A stretch of DNA of 64,000 nt, taken from contig NZ_JASZYQ010000001.1 in NCBI RefSeq assembly GCF_030316885.1, positions 372,001-436,000 on the forward strand. The letters run 5' to 3'. The notes below the pieces were generated by a model. The model was not told the origin of the DNA and searched no databases. It saw nothing but the letters and a program-made list of their open reading frames with translations. Made by a program: the position numbers and the translations under genes. Shown here piece after piece: positions 54,958 to 64,000 of the stretch (position 1 is its first letter; each line of letters starts with the position of its first letter). This stretch comes from Variovorax jilinensis. Its GTDB lineage: Bacteria; Pseudomonadota; Gammaproteobacteria; Burkholderiales; Burkholderiaceae_C.

Positions 54958-57876
54958 TCACTGGCAGGCTTCGCAGGTCGGGTCGTCGACACCGCAGAAC
55001 GCGATGTCGGTCGCAGGCATCGCAGCGAGCTGCGACTGCGCTGCGAGCGCTGCCGCTTCGAGTGCGCTCATGCCCGACGATGCATCGCCGCTGCCCGAGG
55101 ACACTGCGTTGAGGCGGCCCGATTGCACGGTCGATTTCTCGGCGTGCGTCGCGCTCTGCGTGCGCAGGTAGTAGGTGGTCTTCAGGCCGCGCAGCCATGC
55201 CAGCTTGTAGGTGTCGTCGAGCTTCTTGCCCGAGGCGCCGGCCATGTAGATGTTGAGCGACTGCGCCTGATCGATCCACTTCTGGCGCCGTGCCGCAGCC
55301 TCGACCAGCCAGGTGGTCTCGACCTCGAACGCGGTCGCGTAGAGCGCCTTGATGTCCTGCGGCACGCGATCGATCGGGCGCAGCGAGCCGTCGAAGTGCT
55401 TGAGGTCCATCACCATCACGTCGTCCCACAGGCCCAGGCGCTTGAGGTCGTGCACCAGGTAGTGGTTGATGACGGTGAACTCGCCCGACAGGTTCGACTT
55501 GACCGAGAGGTTGCCGAAGCAGGGCTCGATCGAGGCGTCGACGCCGATGATGTTCGAGATGGTGGCGGTCGGTGCGATGGCGACGCAGTTGGAATTGCGC
55601 ATGCCGTCGGTCTTGATCTTCTGGCGCAGCGCCTCCCAGTCGAGGGTGGCCGAACGGTCGACCTCGACGTAGCCGCCGCGCGCCTTCTCGAGCAGTTCGA
55701 GCGTGTCGAGCGGCAGCACGCCCTTGTCCCACAGCGAGCCCTTGTAGCTCGAGTACTTGCCGCGCTCGCGCGCCAGTTCGGTCGAGGCCCAGTAGGCGTG
55801 ATAGCAGATCGCCTCCATCGATTCGTCGGCGAACTGCACGGCCTGCTGCGAGGCGTAGGGGATGCGCAGCTGGTAGAGCGAATCCTGGAAGCCCATCAGG
55901 CCGAGGCCGACCGGGCGATGGCGCAGGTTGGAGTCGCGCGCCTTCTTGACGGCGTAGTAGTTGATGTCGATCACGTTGTCGAGCATGCGCATCGCGGTCG
56001 CGATGGTGCGCTGCAGCTTGGCCTGGTCGACCTTGCCGTCCTTCAGATGCTGCAGCAGGTTGACCGAGCCGAGGTTGCAGACCGCGGTTTCGGTGTCGCT
56101 GGTGTTGAGCGTGATCTCGGTGCACAGGTTCGACGAATGGACCACGCCGGCATGCTGCTGCGGCGAGCGCACGTTGCAGGCGTCCTTGAAGGTGATCCAG
56201 GGATGGCCGGTCTCGAACAGCATCGTGAGCATCTTGCGCCACAGGTCCGAGGCCTGGACGGTGCGGCTCGGCGTGATCTCGCCGCGCGCAGCCTTCTCTT
56301 CGTAGGCCACGTAGGCGGTCTCGAAGTCGCTGCCGAACTTGTCGTGCAGGTCGGGCACGTTCGAGGGCGAGAAAAGGGTCCAGCTGCCCTTTTCCATCAC
56401 GCGGCGCATGAACAGGTCGGGGATCCAGTTGGCCGTGTTCATGTCGTGCGTGCGGCGGCGGTCGTCGCCGGTGTTCTTGCGCAGCTCGAGGAATTCCTCG
56501 ATGTCGAGGTGCCAGCTTTCCAGGTAGGTGCAGACCGCGCCCTTGCGCTTGCCGCCCTGGTTGACCGCCACGGCGGTGTCGTTGACCACCTTGAGGAAGG
56601 GCACGACACCCTGCGATTCGCCGTTGGTGCCCTTGATGTGGCTGCCGAGCGCACGCACGCGGGTCCAGTCGTTGCCCAGGCCGCCGGCGAACTTCGACAG
56701 CAGCGCGTTTTCCTTGATCGATTCGTAGATGCCGTCGAGGTCGTCGGGCACGGTGGTGAGGTAGCAGCTCGACAGCTGCGAGCGCAGGGTGCCGCTGTTG
56801 AACAGGGTCGGGGTGCTCGACATGAAGTCGAACGAGGACATCACCTCGTAGAACTCGATCGCGCGGGCTTCGCGGTCGATCTCGTTGAGCGACAGGCCCA
56901 TCGCGACGCGCATGAAGAAGGCCTGCGGCAGCTCGATGCGCGACTTGCGCACGTGCAGGAAGTAGCGGTCGTAGAGGGTCTGCAGGCCGAGGTAGTCGAA
57001 TTGCAGGTCGCGCTCGGGCTTGAGCGCGGCGCCGAGGCGGGCGAGGTCGAACTGCTGCAGCTTCTCGTCGAGCAGCTCGTTGTCGACGCCCTTCTTGATG
57101 AACTGCGGGAAGTAGTCGGCGTAGGCCTGGGCGCGTTCGGCCAGCGGCACTTCGCGGCCGATCACTTCCTTGAAGATCGTGTGCAGCAGCAGCCGGGCGG
57201 TGGCGAAGGTGTAGTCGGGGTCTTTCTCGATCAGCGTGCGGGCGGCCAGGATCGAGGCCTTGTAGACCTCGTCGAGCGGCACGCCGTCGTAGAGGTTGCG
57301 CATGGTCTCGGCCTGGATCGGCGCGGCCGTGATGCTGTCGCCGAGGCCGATGCAGGCGGATTCGATCAGGCCCTTGAGCTCGTTCAGGTCGAGCGCCACG
57401 CGCTCGCCGCGGTCCAGCACGTGCAGCGTCGAGACGGCGGCGGGGGCATCCTGCTCGCCCTGCTTGCTGCGTTCCTGCGAACGGCGCTCGCGGTACAGCA
57501 CGTAGGCGCGCGCGATTTCGTGGTGGCCGCCGCGCATCAGGCCGAGCTCGACCTGGTCCTGCACGTCTTCGATGTGGAAGGTCCCGCCACCCGGACGCGA
57601 GCGCACCATGGCGCGCACCACGGCCTGCGTGAGGGTGTCGACCGTCTCGCGCACGCTGGCCGATGCCGCGCCCTGGGTGCCGTGCACCGCGAGGAAGGCC
57701 TTCATCATCGCGATCGCGATCTTGTTCGGCTCGAAGGGCACGACCGCGCCGTTGCGGCGAATGATCTGGTAGTGAGCGAGAGCGCTGCCGGCCGGCGAGC
57801 CGGCGGTGTCGCGCTGCGGCGCCGTCGAGGACACGGCACGCGGAGTGGAGGAGGGGGTATTCAGGGATGTTTGCAT
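54958..57876 (-). CDS. nrdA: Class Ia ribonucleotide reductase alpha subunit
   Basis: 972 residues, longer than E. coli NrdA (761). Reduces ribonucleoside diphosphates. An N-terminal ATP cone (YQIIRRNGAVVPFEPNKIAIAMMKAFL, then FHIEDVQDQVELGLM) at about residues 35-135 is the dATP/ATP overall-activity site. The catalytic core has LSSCYL and TAVCNLGSVNL cysteines, the active-site SSNLCTEITLN, and the C-terminal CEAC pair that relays electrons from thioredoxin. ATG 57876 has GAGGA before it; TTG 57894 is less likely. Controlled by two NrdR boxes. Confidence 0.97.
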   Translation of the reverse strand: MQTSLNTPSSTPRAVSSTAPQRDTAGSPAGSALAHYQIIRRNGAVVPFEPNKIAIAMMKAFLAVHGTQGAASASVRETVDTLTQAVVRAMVRSRPGGGTFHIEDVQDQVELGLMRGGHHEIARAYVLYRERRSQERSKQGEQDAPAAVSTLHVLDRGERVALDLNELKGLIESACIGLGDSITAAPIQAETMRNLYDGVPLDEVYKASILAARTLIEKDPDYTFATARLLLHTIFKEVIGREVPLAERAQAYADYFPQFIKKGVDNELLDEKLQQFDLARLGAALKPERDLQFDYLGLQTLYDRYFLHVRKSRIELPQAFFMRVAMGLSLNEIDREARAIEFYEVMSSFDFMSSTPTLFNSGTLRSQLSSCYLTTVPDDLDGIYESIKENALLSKFAGGLGNDWTRVRALGSHIKGTNGESQGVVPFLKVVNDTAVAVNQGGKRKGAVCTYLESWHLDIEEFLELRKNTGDDRRRTHDMNTANWIPDLFMRRVMEKGSWTLFSPSNVPDLHDKFGSDFETAYVAYEEKAARGEITPSRTVQASDLWRKMLTMLFETGHPWITFKDACNVRSPQQHAGVVHSSNLCTEITLNTSDTETAVCNLGSVNLLQHLKDGKVDQAKLQRTIATAMRMLDNVIDINYYAVKKARDSNLRHRPVGLGLMGFQDSLYQLRIPYASQQAVQFADESMEAICYHAYWASTELARERGKYSSYKGSLWDKGVLPLDTLELLEKARGGYVEVDRSATLDWEALRQKIKTDGMRNSNCVAIAPTATISNIIGVDASIEPCFGNLSVKSNLSGEFTVINHYLVHDLKRLGLWDDVMVMDLKHFDGSLRPIDRVPQDIKALYATAFEVETTWLVEAAARRQKWIDQAQSLNIYMAGASGKKLDDTYKLAWLRGLKTTYYLRTQSATHAEKSTVQSGRLNAVSSGSGDASSGMSALEAAALAAQSQLAAMPATDIAFCGVDDPTCEACQ

Positions 57877-57954
57877 TCGATCCTCGGTTGGCAATTCTTG
57901 TTGGGGCGGCAGTGCCGCGCGGCGGTGGCTTTCGGCGTCTGCACCGGGCAGGGC

Positions 57955-57970
57955 ACACTATATCTAGGGT
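57955..57970 (-). promoter_or_regulatory. NrdR box, proximal
   Basis: ACACTATATCTAGGGT on the plus strand, matching the 16-bp NrdR consensus ACACWATATATWGTGT at most positions. Overlaps the -10. Its start is 32 bp from that of the second box. Confidence 0.85.
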
Positions 57971-57985
57971 CCAGTGGGTCCACAA
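57957..57985 (-). promoter_or_regulatory. nrdA sigma-70 promoter
   Basis: On the minus strand: -35 TTGTGG (57985-57980), 17-bp spacer, -10 TATAGT (57962-57957). Best -35/-10 pair in the window; the -10 sits inside the proximal NrdR box and the -35 lies between the boxes. Leader of about 75 nt to ATG 57876. Confidence 0.75.
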
Positions 57986-57986
57986 C

Positions 57987-58002
57987 CCACTATATGTAGT
58001 GT
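57987..58002 (-). promoter_or_regulatory. NrdR box, distal
   Basis: CCACTATATGTAGTGT on the plus strand, a near-perfect NrdR box. The 32-bp box-to-box distance, about three helical turns, is the spacing used by NrdR tetramers. The remainder of the gap to ampD (58003-58223) holds a GCCCGCC/GGCGGGC hairpin at 58090-58106 and no gene. Confidence 0.88.
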
Positions 58003-58223
58003 TTTCCTTGAATTTCCACCTGGAAGAAATACATCACGAAACGGCCGGTTCGCGCTTCTGCCGCTCGGCCATTGAATGACGGTAGCGCAGCCCGCCAACG
58101 GCGGGCCTTCCCGGCCGATTTGGGCCTGGAAAGCGCATGGTTGCTATGCCTTCGCACGAGCAGGATTGCGCGAGGGCGGCGCCGCAGGCACGCATCGCGC
58201 ACCGCATCGCGATTGAAAAAAAC

Positions 58224-58809
58224 TTAGCTCGCGGCAGTCGCCGGCGGGAACATGGCCGCATTCCAGCCGAGCTGTTCGCGCAGCAGGTGCCAGTCGAAGC
58301 CCGGGCCCGGGTCTTCCTTGCGGCCGGGCGCGATGTGTTCGTGGCCTGCGATCCAGCCGATCGGATGACGTTGAGCCAGCGCGGGGCAGAGACTGGCCAG
58401 CGTCTCGTACTGCGCGGCCTCGAAGGGCCCGCCCTCGATGCCCTCGAGCTCGATGCCGATCGAATCGTCGTTGCAGTTCGAGCGGCCGCGCCAGGACGAG
58501 GCGCCGGCATGCCAGGCGCGGTCGTCGCAACTCACGAACTGCCACAGCTCGCCGTTGCGCCGCACATAGAAGTGGGCCGACACCTCGATGCCGCGAATGC
58601 CCTGGAAATAGGGATGCGCATCCCAGTCGAGGGTGTTCGTGAAGAGCTGCTGCACTTCCTGGCCGCCGTATTGCCCGGGCGGCAGGCTGATGGAGTGCAG
58701 CACGATCAGGTCGATCTCGGCGCCCGCGGGCCGAGGACCGAAGTTCGGCGACGCCAGCGCCCGCGCGAAGGCGTACCAGCCGTCGCGCCAGAGGCCGGGG
58801 GCGCCGGCC

Positions 58810-58829
<20 letters not shown>
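58224..58829 (-). CDS. ampD: 1,6-anhydro-N-acetylmuramyl-L-alanine amidase AmpD
   Basis: 201 residues, cytosolic zinc amidase (amidase_2) of murein recycling; cleaves anhydro-muropeptides and so keeps AmpR-type signalling low. LIVLHSISLPPGQYGG (first His ligand) near residue 42, VSAHFYVRRNGELWQFV near 83, and IAGHEHIAPGRKEDPGPGFDW near 158 (second His and Asp ligands). ATG 58829 overlaps the end of the upstream regulator by 20 bp, so it is translated from the same transcript. Confidence 0.95.
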
Positions 58830-60366
<1,537 letters not shown>

Positions 60367-60370
60367 GCCG

Positions 60371-62065
60371 CTATTGTGTCAGCCGGCTCTCGGCGGCGGC
60401 AAATGCGACGAAGAACTCGTTGCCTTCGGGCCCCGCGGGCGACAGCTGGCGGCGTTCGTAGCCGATGGTGGCGCCGTGCCGCTCGCACAGCTCGCGGCAG
60501 AGGAACAGGCCGAGCCCGCTCGAGCGGCTCTCGGACGAGAAGAAGGGCTCGAACAGGTGGCGGTGCACCGCAGGCTCGAGCGGTGCGCCGTCGCTCCAGA
60601 TCTGCAGCGTGGCACGGCCCTGGGCGTTGCGCCGGGTCGCGATCTGGATCGAGCCGTCGCGGTCGCCTGCGTAGCGCGCCGCGTTGTCGAGCAGGTTCAC
60701 GAGGATGCGGCGCAGGTGCTCGGCGTCGAAGCGCACGTCTTCTCCCGCGGCGTCGAGCGCCAGCAGCACGCCCTGGCGCTGCGAGTGCAGCACCCATTCC
60801 TCGGCCAGCGCCCGCACCGTGGGATCGAGCGCCACCTGCTCGGCCAGCGGCAGTACGCGCTGCTGGCGCGCCCGCGCGACGTCGAGCACGTCATCGACGA
60901 TGCGCGACAGGCGCTGGGCGTTCTGCTGCACCATGGTCGTGAGCTGGCGGTGGCCCGGGTCGACCAGGTCTTCGGCCAGCAGCGCGCTGGCCTGCGTGAT
61001 GGCGGCCAGCGGATTGCGGATCTCGTGCGCCACCGCGGCCGACATGCGGCCCATCGCGGCCAGCTTCTCGGTGCGGATGCGGGCCTCGAGCTCGCGCAGG
61101 TCCTGCAGGAACATCACGCACAGGCCGTCGGACTGCGGATCGAGCGAGCGGGTGAGCCGCGTGCGCACGCGCACCTCGCGCGCCGCGCCCTGGGCCTGGG
61201 CGATCGGGATTTCCCTGGACTGCGGCATGCGCCGCGCGAATGTCTGGCGCGCCAGCGCCGCCAGTTCGACCCACGGCGGGTAGGCGTTGAGCACGAAGGG
61301 CTGCCGGATCTCGGCCAGGCCGTGGCCCAGGATGGCATCGGCGGCCGGGTTCGCGGCATGCACCTGGCCCTGCGGGTCGAGCACCAGCACGCCTTCGCTG
61401 AGCGTCTCGATCACGAGGTCGTTGACCAGCGCGTGCATCTCGGCCGCGCTGCGGTTGCGCTGCGCCAGGGCTTCGACGCGCGTGAGCCGGCGCGACATCT
61501 CGTGCGCCAGCAGCGCCACCACGAACAGACCGGTGCCGGCCAGTGCCGCCTGTACGAAGCGCGGCGAGGCATCGGCCGGCTGCGGGTGCGAGAACCAGAA
61601 CCAGAAGGCATGGCCCAGCAGCAGCAGCGTGGCCACGGCCGTGGTGCCGAGCCCGACCGCGCCGGTGCCCAGCACCGCGGCCATCAGCACCGGCAGCGCG
61701 AACAGCGGCGAGTAGTTGATGCTGCCGACCTGCATCACCTGGAGCGTCGTGAAGACGACCAGGTCGACGCCGATGGTCAGCAGCCATGTCCGGCCCAGGC
61801 CTTCGATCGGCTGGAACGGCACATAGCGCGCCGCCGCCAGCGCCGCCGCCAGATAGCCGGCCGACAGCGCGATGGCGGCCGGTTGCGGCGCCTGGCCCAG
61901 GACGAAGGCGACCGCCTGCAGCAGCAGCAGCACCGCGGCCACGAAGCAGCGCGCGGCCAGGAAGCCGCGCCACAGGCGCAGCAGCGCGCTGCTCTTGCCG
62001 CTGAACTGCTCGAGCGAGCCCCAGTCGGTGGCCGGTTCGCCGCGGGCGCGCAGGAAGGAGCTCAT
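60371..62065 (-). CDS. pilS: Membrane sensor histidine kinase, PilS-type
   Basis: 564 residues. About six membrane helices in residues 30-205, then a PAS-like domain (IETLSEGVLVLDPQGQVHAANPAADAIL) near residue 225-330, the dimerisation/phosphoacceptor region with H347 (AVAHEIRNPLAAI) and an HATPase domain (NLLDNAARYAG N-box, SSGLGLFLCRELCERHGA G-box). PilS of Pseudomonas senses pilin in the membrane. pilR starts 4 bp after its stop. ATG 62065 fixed by the start of the helical domain. Confidence 0.92.
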   Translation of the reverse strand: MSSFLRARGEPATDWGSLEQFSGKSSALLRLWRGFLAARCFVAAVLLLLQAVAFVLGQAPQPAAIALSAGYLAAALAAARYVPFQPIEGLGRTWLLTIGVDLVVFTTLQVMQVGSINYSPLFALPVLMAAVLGTGAVGLGTTAVATLLLLGHAFWFWFSHPQPADASPRFVQAALAGTGLFVVALLAHEMSRRLTRVEALAQRNRSAAEMHALVNDLVIETLSEGVLVLDPQGQVHAANPAADAILGHGLAEIRQPFVLNAYPPWVELAALARQTFARRMPQSREIPIAQAQGAAREVRVRTRLTRSLDPQSDGLCVMFLQDLRELEARIRTEKLAAMGRMSAAVAHEIRNPLAAITQASALLAEDLVDPGHRQLTTMVQQNAQRLSRIVDDVLDVARARQQRVLPLAEQVALDPTVRALAEEWVLHSQRQGVLLALDAAGEDVRFDAEHLRRILVNLLDNAARYAGDRDGSIQIATRRNAQGRATLQIWSDGAPLEPAVHRHLFEPFFSSESRSSGLGLFLCRELCERHGATIGYERRQLSPAGPEGNEFFVAFAAAESRLTQ

Positions 62066-62087
62066 CCGGCGGGCTGCCCGGGCGGCT

Positions 62088-62327
62088 TCATGCCTGCGCC
62101 GCCTGTCGGTGGGCCGCGCTGCAGTAGACCGCGCCGTCGGGTGCAGCGAGCGCATCGGCCGCGGGCAGGTGCAGGCCGCAATGGGCGCAGCGCACCATGG
62201 CCTGCGGTGCGGCGACCGCGGCCTGCTTGCGCGCGGGCGGCGGGCGTGGCGCATCGTCGTCGCGCCGGTTGCGGCGCCAGATCCAGATCGCGATGCAGAT
62301 CACCGCGAGCACGAGCACGAACTTCAT
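62088..62327 (-). CDS. PP0621-family small membrane zinc-ribbon-like protein
   Basis: 79 residues. One N-terminal helix (KFVLVLAVICIAIWIW), a basic linker (RRNRRDDD), then CAHCGLHLP near residue 47 and YCSAAHRQ near 69, a CxxC...CxxxH arrangement that may bind zinc. Found between ypjD and pilS in many betaproteobacteria; function unknown. Overlaps ypjD by ATGA, 22 bp before pilS. Confidence 0.88.
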   Translation of the reverse strand: MKFVLVLAVICIAIWIWRRNRRDDDAPRPPPARKQAAVAAPQAMVRCAHCGLHLPAADALAAPDGAVYCSAAHRQAAQA

Positions 62328-63133
62328 GCGGGCGCCCTCGACAGCATGACCTCGAGCACGAAGCGCGAGCCGACGTACGCCAGCAGAAGCAGGGCCGAGC
62401 CCGCGTACAGCACGCGGCGCGCGGTGCGGCCGCGCCAGCCGAAGCGGGCGCGGCCGACCAGCAGCACGGCGAACGTGAGCCAGGCCATGACCGAGAACAC
62501 CGTCTTGTGGTCCCACTTCCAGCCGCGCGTCGTGGCGCCGTAGAGCGTCTCGCTGAACAGCAGGCCGGCCAGCAGCGTGGCCGACAGCAGCACGAAGCCC
62601 GCGGTCACGAAGCGGAAGGTCAGGCGCTCCATCGTGAGCAGCGGCACGCCGCCCGGCGGCTCGGCAGCGAGGCGGATCTGCTTCTCGGCCCGCGTCATGA
62701 GCCAGGCATGGACCACCGCAGCGCCGAACAGGCCATAGGAAGCGATGCCGAGCGCGAGGTGCAGCGGCAGCCAGGGCGACGCGGATACGTGGAGCGGCGT
62801 GCCCGGCACCAGCACTGCGAGCAGCACCGCGGCAGCGCCGAGCGCCGCCAGCGTGCGCCGGACCCTGAGTTGCGGGTAGAGGCGGCTCTCGACCGCGTAG
62901 ACCGTCAGCACCAGCCAGGCCGTGACCGAGATCGCAGGCGCGAAGCCGAAGCGTGGCGTGCTGCCCATCAGCCCGGCAGCGAGCGTGAGGGCATGCAGCA
63001 GCCAGGCCAGCGCCAGCAGCCTCTGGGTGGCTGTGCGGCTCAGGCGGGAGGCGGCGGCGGCAATGACGCCGTAGGCGGCGGCGGTGGCGATGCCCAGTGC
63101 CACGCCGAGCGGGGAGGGGATCGCTAAAATCAT
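62324..63133 (-). CDS. ypjD: CcsA/YpjD-type cytochrome c assembly membrane protein
   Basis: 269 residues, about eight membrane helices. The WKWDHKTVFSVMAW segment near residue 205 is a tryptophan/aspartate motif of the CcsA/CcmC haem-handling superfamily; LPLHLALGIASYGLFGAA carries a conserved His in a helix. This YpjD-type gene next to ffh is usual, but its role in haem or c-type cytochrome assembly is inferred from family only. TAAACT lies 7 nt before its ATG. Confidence 0.88.
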   Translation of the reverse strand: MILAIPSPLGVALGIATAAAYGVIAAAASRLSRTATQRLLALAWLLHALTLAAGLMGSTPRFGFAPAISVTAWLVLTVYAVESRLYPQLRVRRTLAALGAAAVLLAVLVPGTPLHVSASPWLPLHLALGIASYGLFGAAVVHAWLMTRAEKQIRLAAEPPGGVPLLTMERLTFRFVTAGFVLLSATLLAGLLFSETLYGATTRGWKWDHKTVFSVMAWLTFAVLLVGRARFGWRGRTARRVLYAGSALLLLAYVGSRFVLEVMLSRAPA

Positions 63134-63140
63134 CGGCTGG

Positions 63141-63146
63141 AGTTTA
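63141..63146 (-). promoter_or_regulatory. Candidate -10 (TAAACT) of ypjD
   Basis: TAAACT on the minus strand, 7 nt before the ypjD ATG at 63133; no ribosome site. Heads the ypjD-PP0621-pilS-pilR-ampD run. Confidence 0.45.
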
Positions 63147-63214
63147 GCTTCTCGCCTTCCGCGGGAAGGCCGCCGCTCCCGTCTTCATACCGGTCCCGTC
63201 CAGCGGGAAGCATC

Positions 63215-64000
63215 ATGGCCACCGCCCTCACCGAAAAATTCTCCCGTCTCGTCAAGCAGGTCAGCGGCCAGGCCCGCATCACCGAAAGCAACGTCCAGGA
63301 CATGCTGCGCGAGGTGCGCATGGCGCTGCTCGAGGCCGACGTGGCGCTCCCCGTGGTGCGCGATTTCGTCGCCCGCGTGAAGGAAAAGGCGCTCGGCCAG
63401 GAAGTGCTGGGTTCGCTCAAGCCGGGCCAGGCGCTGGTCGGCATCGTCAACCGCGAGCTGGCCGCCACCATGGGCGAGGGCGTGGCGGACATCAATCTGC
63501 AGGCGCAGCCGCCGGCGGTGATCCTGATGGCCGGCCTGCAGGGCGCGGGCAAGACCACCACCACCGCCAAGCTCGCCAAGCACCTGATCGAGAAGCGCAG
63601 GAAGAAGGTGCTCACGGTTTCGGGCGACGTCTATCGCCCGGCCGCGATCGAGCAGCTCAAGACCGTCACGAAGCAGGCCGGCGCCGAGTGGTTCCCGAGC
63701 ACGCCCGACCAGAAGCCGCTCGACATCGCGCGCGCCGCGCTCGACCACGCCAAGCGCCACTTCTTCGACGTGCTGCTGGTCGACACCGCGGGCCGGCTCG
63801 CGATCGACGAGGTGCTGATGGCCGAGATCCAGCAGCTGCACAAGGCGCTCGACCCGGTCGAGACGCTGTTCGTGGTCGACGCGATGCAGGGCCAGGACGC
63901 GATCAACACCGCGAAGGCCTTCAAGGACGCGCTGCCGCTCACCGGCATCATCCTCACCAAGACCGATGGCGATTCGCGCGGCGGCGCTGCGCTGTCGGTG
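63215..64000 (+). CDS. ffh: Signal recognition particle protein Ffh (3' end outside window)
   Basis: First 262 codons, open to the window edge. SRP54 GTPase that targets nascent membrane proteins to FtsY and SecYEG. N domain with ALLEADVALPVVRDF, G1 LMAGLQGAGKTTTTAKLAKHL near residue 105, SGDVYRPAAIEQL (G2), VDTAGRLAID (G3) and TKTDGDSRGGAALSV (G4/G5 start). The methionine-rich M domain lies beyond the window. Divergent from ypjD across 81 bp; TAAAAT at 63125-63130 could be a -10 for this gene. Confidence 0.97.
   Translation, partial: MATALTEKFSRLVKQVSGQARITESNVQDMLREVRMALLEADVALPVVRDFVARVKEKALGQEVLGSLKPGQALVGIVNRELAATMGEGVADINLQAQPPAVILMAGLQGAGKTTTTAKLAKHLIEKRRKKVLTVSGDVYRPAAIEQLKTVTKQAGAEWFPSTPDQKPLDIARAALDHAKRHFFDVLLVDTAGRLAIDEVLMAEIQQLHKALDPVETLFVVDAMQGQDAINTAKAFKDALPLTGIILTKTDGDSRGGAALSV

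Noticed and set aside
57877..57894. TTG start for nrdA
   Set aside because: ATG 57876 has a GAGGA ribosome site at good distance; TTG has none.
54820..57999. 1059-codon plus-strand open frame
   Set aside because: Exactly antisense to nrdA, whose catalytic motifs are complete; His/Val/Asp-rich shadow.
58090..58106. GCCCGCC-AAC-GGCGGGC hairpin as a terminator
   Set aside because: No T-tract on either strand; kept only as a hairpin in the ampD-nrdA gap.

Overview
The window is about 68-70% GC, densely coded and free of mobile elements. Gene content and order (NUDIX-MBL fusion, dapF/DUF484/xerC, dksA/hslVU, a full dcw cell-division cluster, rodA/tldD/aroG, mpl, accBC/prmA, nrdAB, ampD/pilRS/ffh) point to a betaproteobacterium of the family Comamonadaceae, most like Variovorax or a close relative. 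This is inferred from recalled gene order and protein style, not from a search. No rRNA, tRNA, CRISPR array, prophage or insertion sequence was seen.

Layout. 1-8.3 kb: a truncated NUDIX/MBL gene, a CorA-type Mg transporter, a small outer-membrane-like protein, the dapF-DUF484-ydcF-xerC-rlmI run, and a COG0523 (CobW-like) metallochaperone GTPase. 8.3-13.1 kb: a DksA-family regulator with a long Lys/Ala/Pro-rich N-terminus, a STAS-like protein of unknown role, and the HslVU protease. 13.3-32.2 kb: the dcw cluster mraZ-rsmH-ftsL-ftsI-murE-murF-mraY-murD-ftsW-murG-murC-ddlB-ftsQ-ftsA-ftsZ-lpxC, nearly all overlapping or within a few bases, preceded by four GTG repeats spaced exactly 10 bp (MraZ operator), and followed by a 58-residue membrane protein. 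32.2-39.9 kb, minus strand: an eight-gene run read as yqiA-like esterase, RNB ribonuclease, TonB-domain protein, aroE, mtgA, plsC-like, cdsA-like, ruvC. 40-44.1 kb: rodA, tldD, and aroG with a complete aromatic leader-peptide attenuator. 44.1-46.1 kb, minus: mpl and a DUF985 cupin. 46.2-52.8 kb: unknown protein, TlpA thioredoxin, accB-accC, prmA, a zinc-ribbon DUF3426 membrane protein, a PfkB-family kinase. 52.9-63.1 kb, minus: histone H1-like protein, nrdB, nrdA (with two NrdR boxes), ampD, pilR, pilS, a PP0621-family protein, ypjD. 63.2 kb to the end: start of ffh.

Functionally the window is dominated by envelope growth: precursor synthesis (dapF, murC-F, ddlB, mraY, murG), septation (ftsL/I/W/Q/A/Z), elongation (rodA, mtgA), recycling (mpl, ampD), lipid A commitment (lpxC), phospholipid (plsC/cdsA-like) and fatty-acid synthesis (accBC).

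The most interesting signals are not protein genes. (1) An Phe/Tyr/Trp-rich leader peptide with mutually exclusive hairpins and a terminator lies before aroG. (2) At least twelve transcription-unit heads carry a TATAAT-like hexamer only 6-9 nt before the start codon and no Shine-Dalgarno sequence, suggesting leaderless mRNAs. (3) A dispersed intergenic repeat family has one copy inserted in frame in mpl. (4) Textbook MraZ and NrdR operator arrays are present, plus an unexplained palindrome-rich spacer between nrdA and nrdB.
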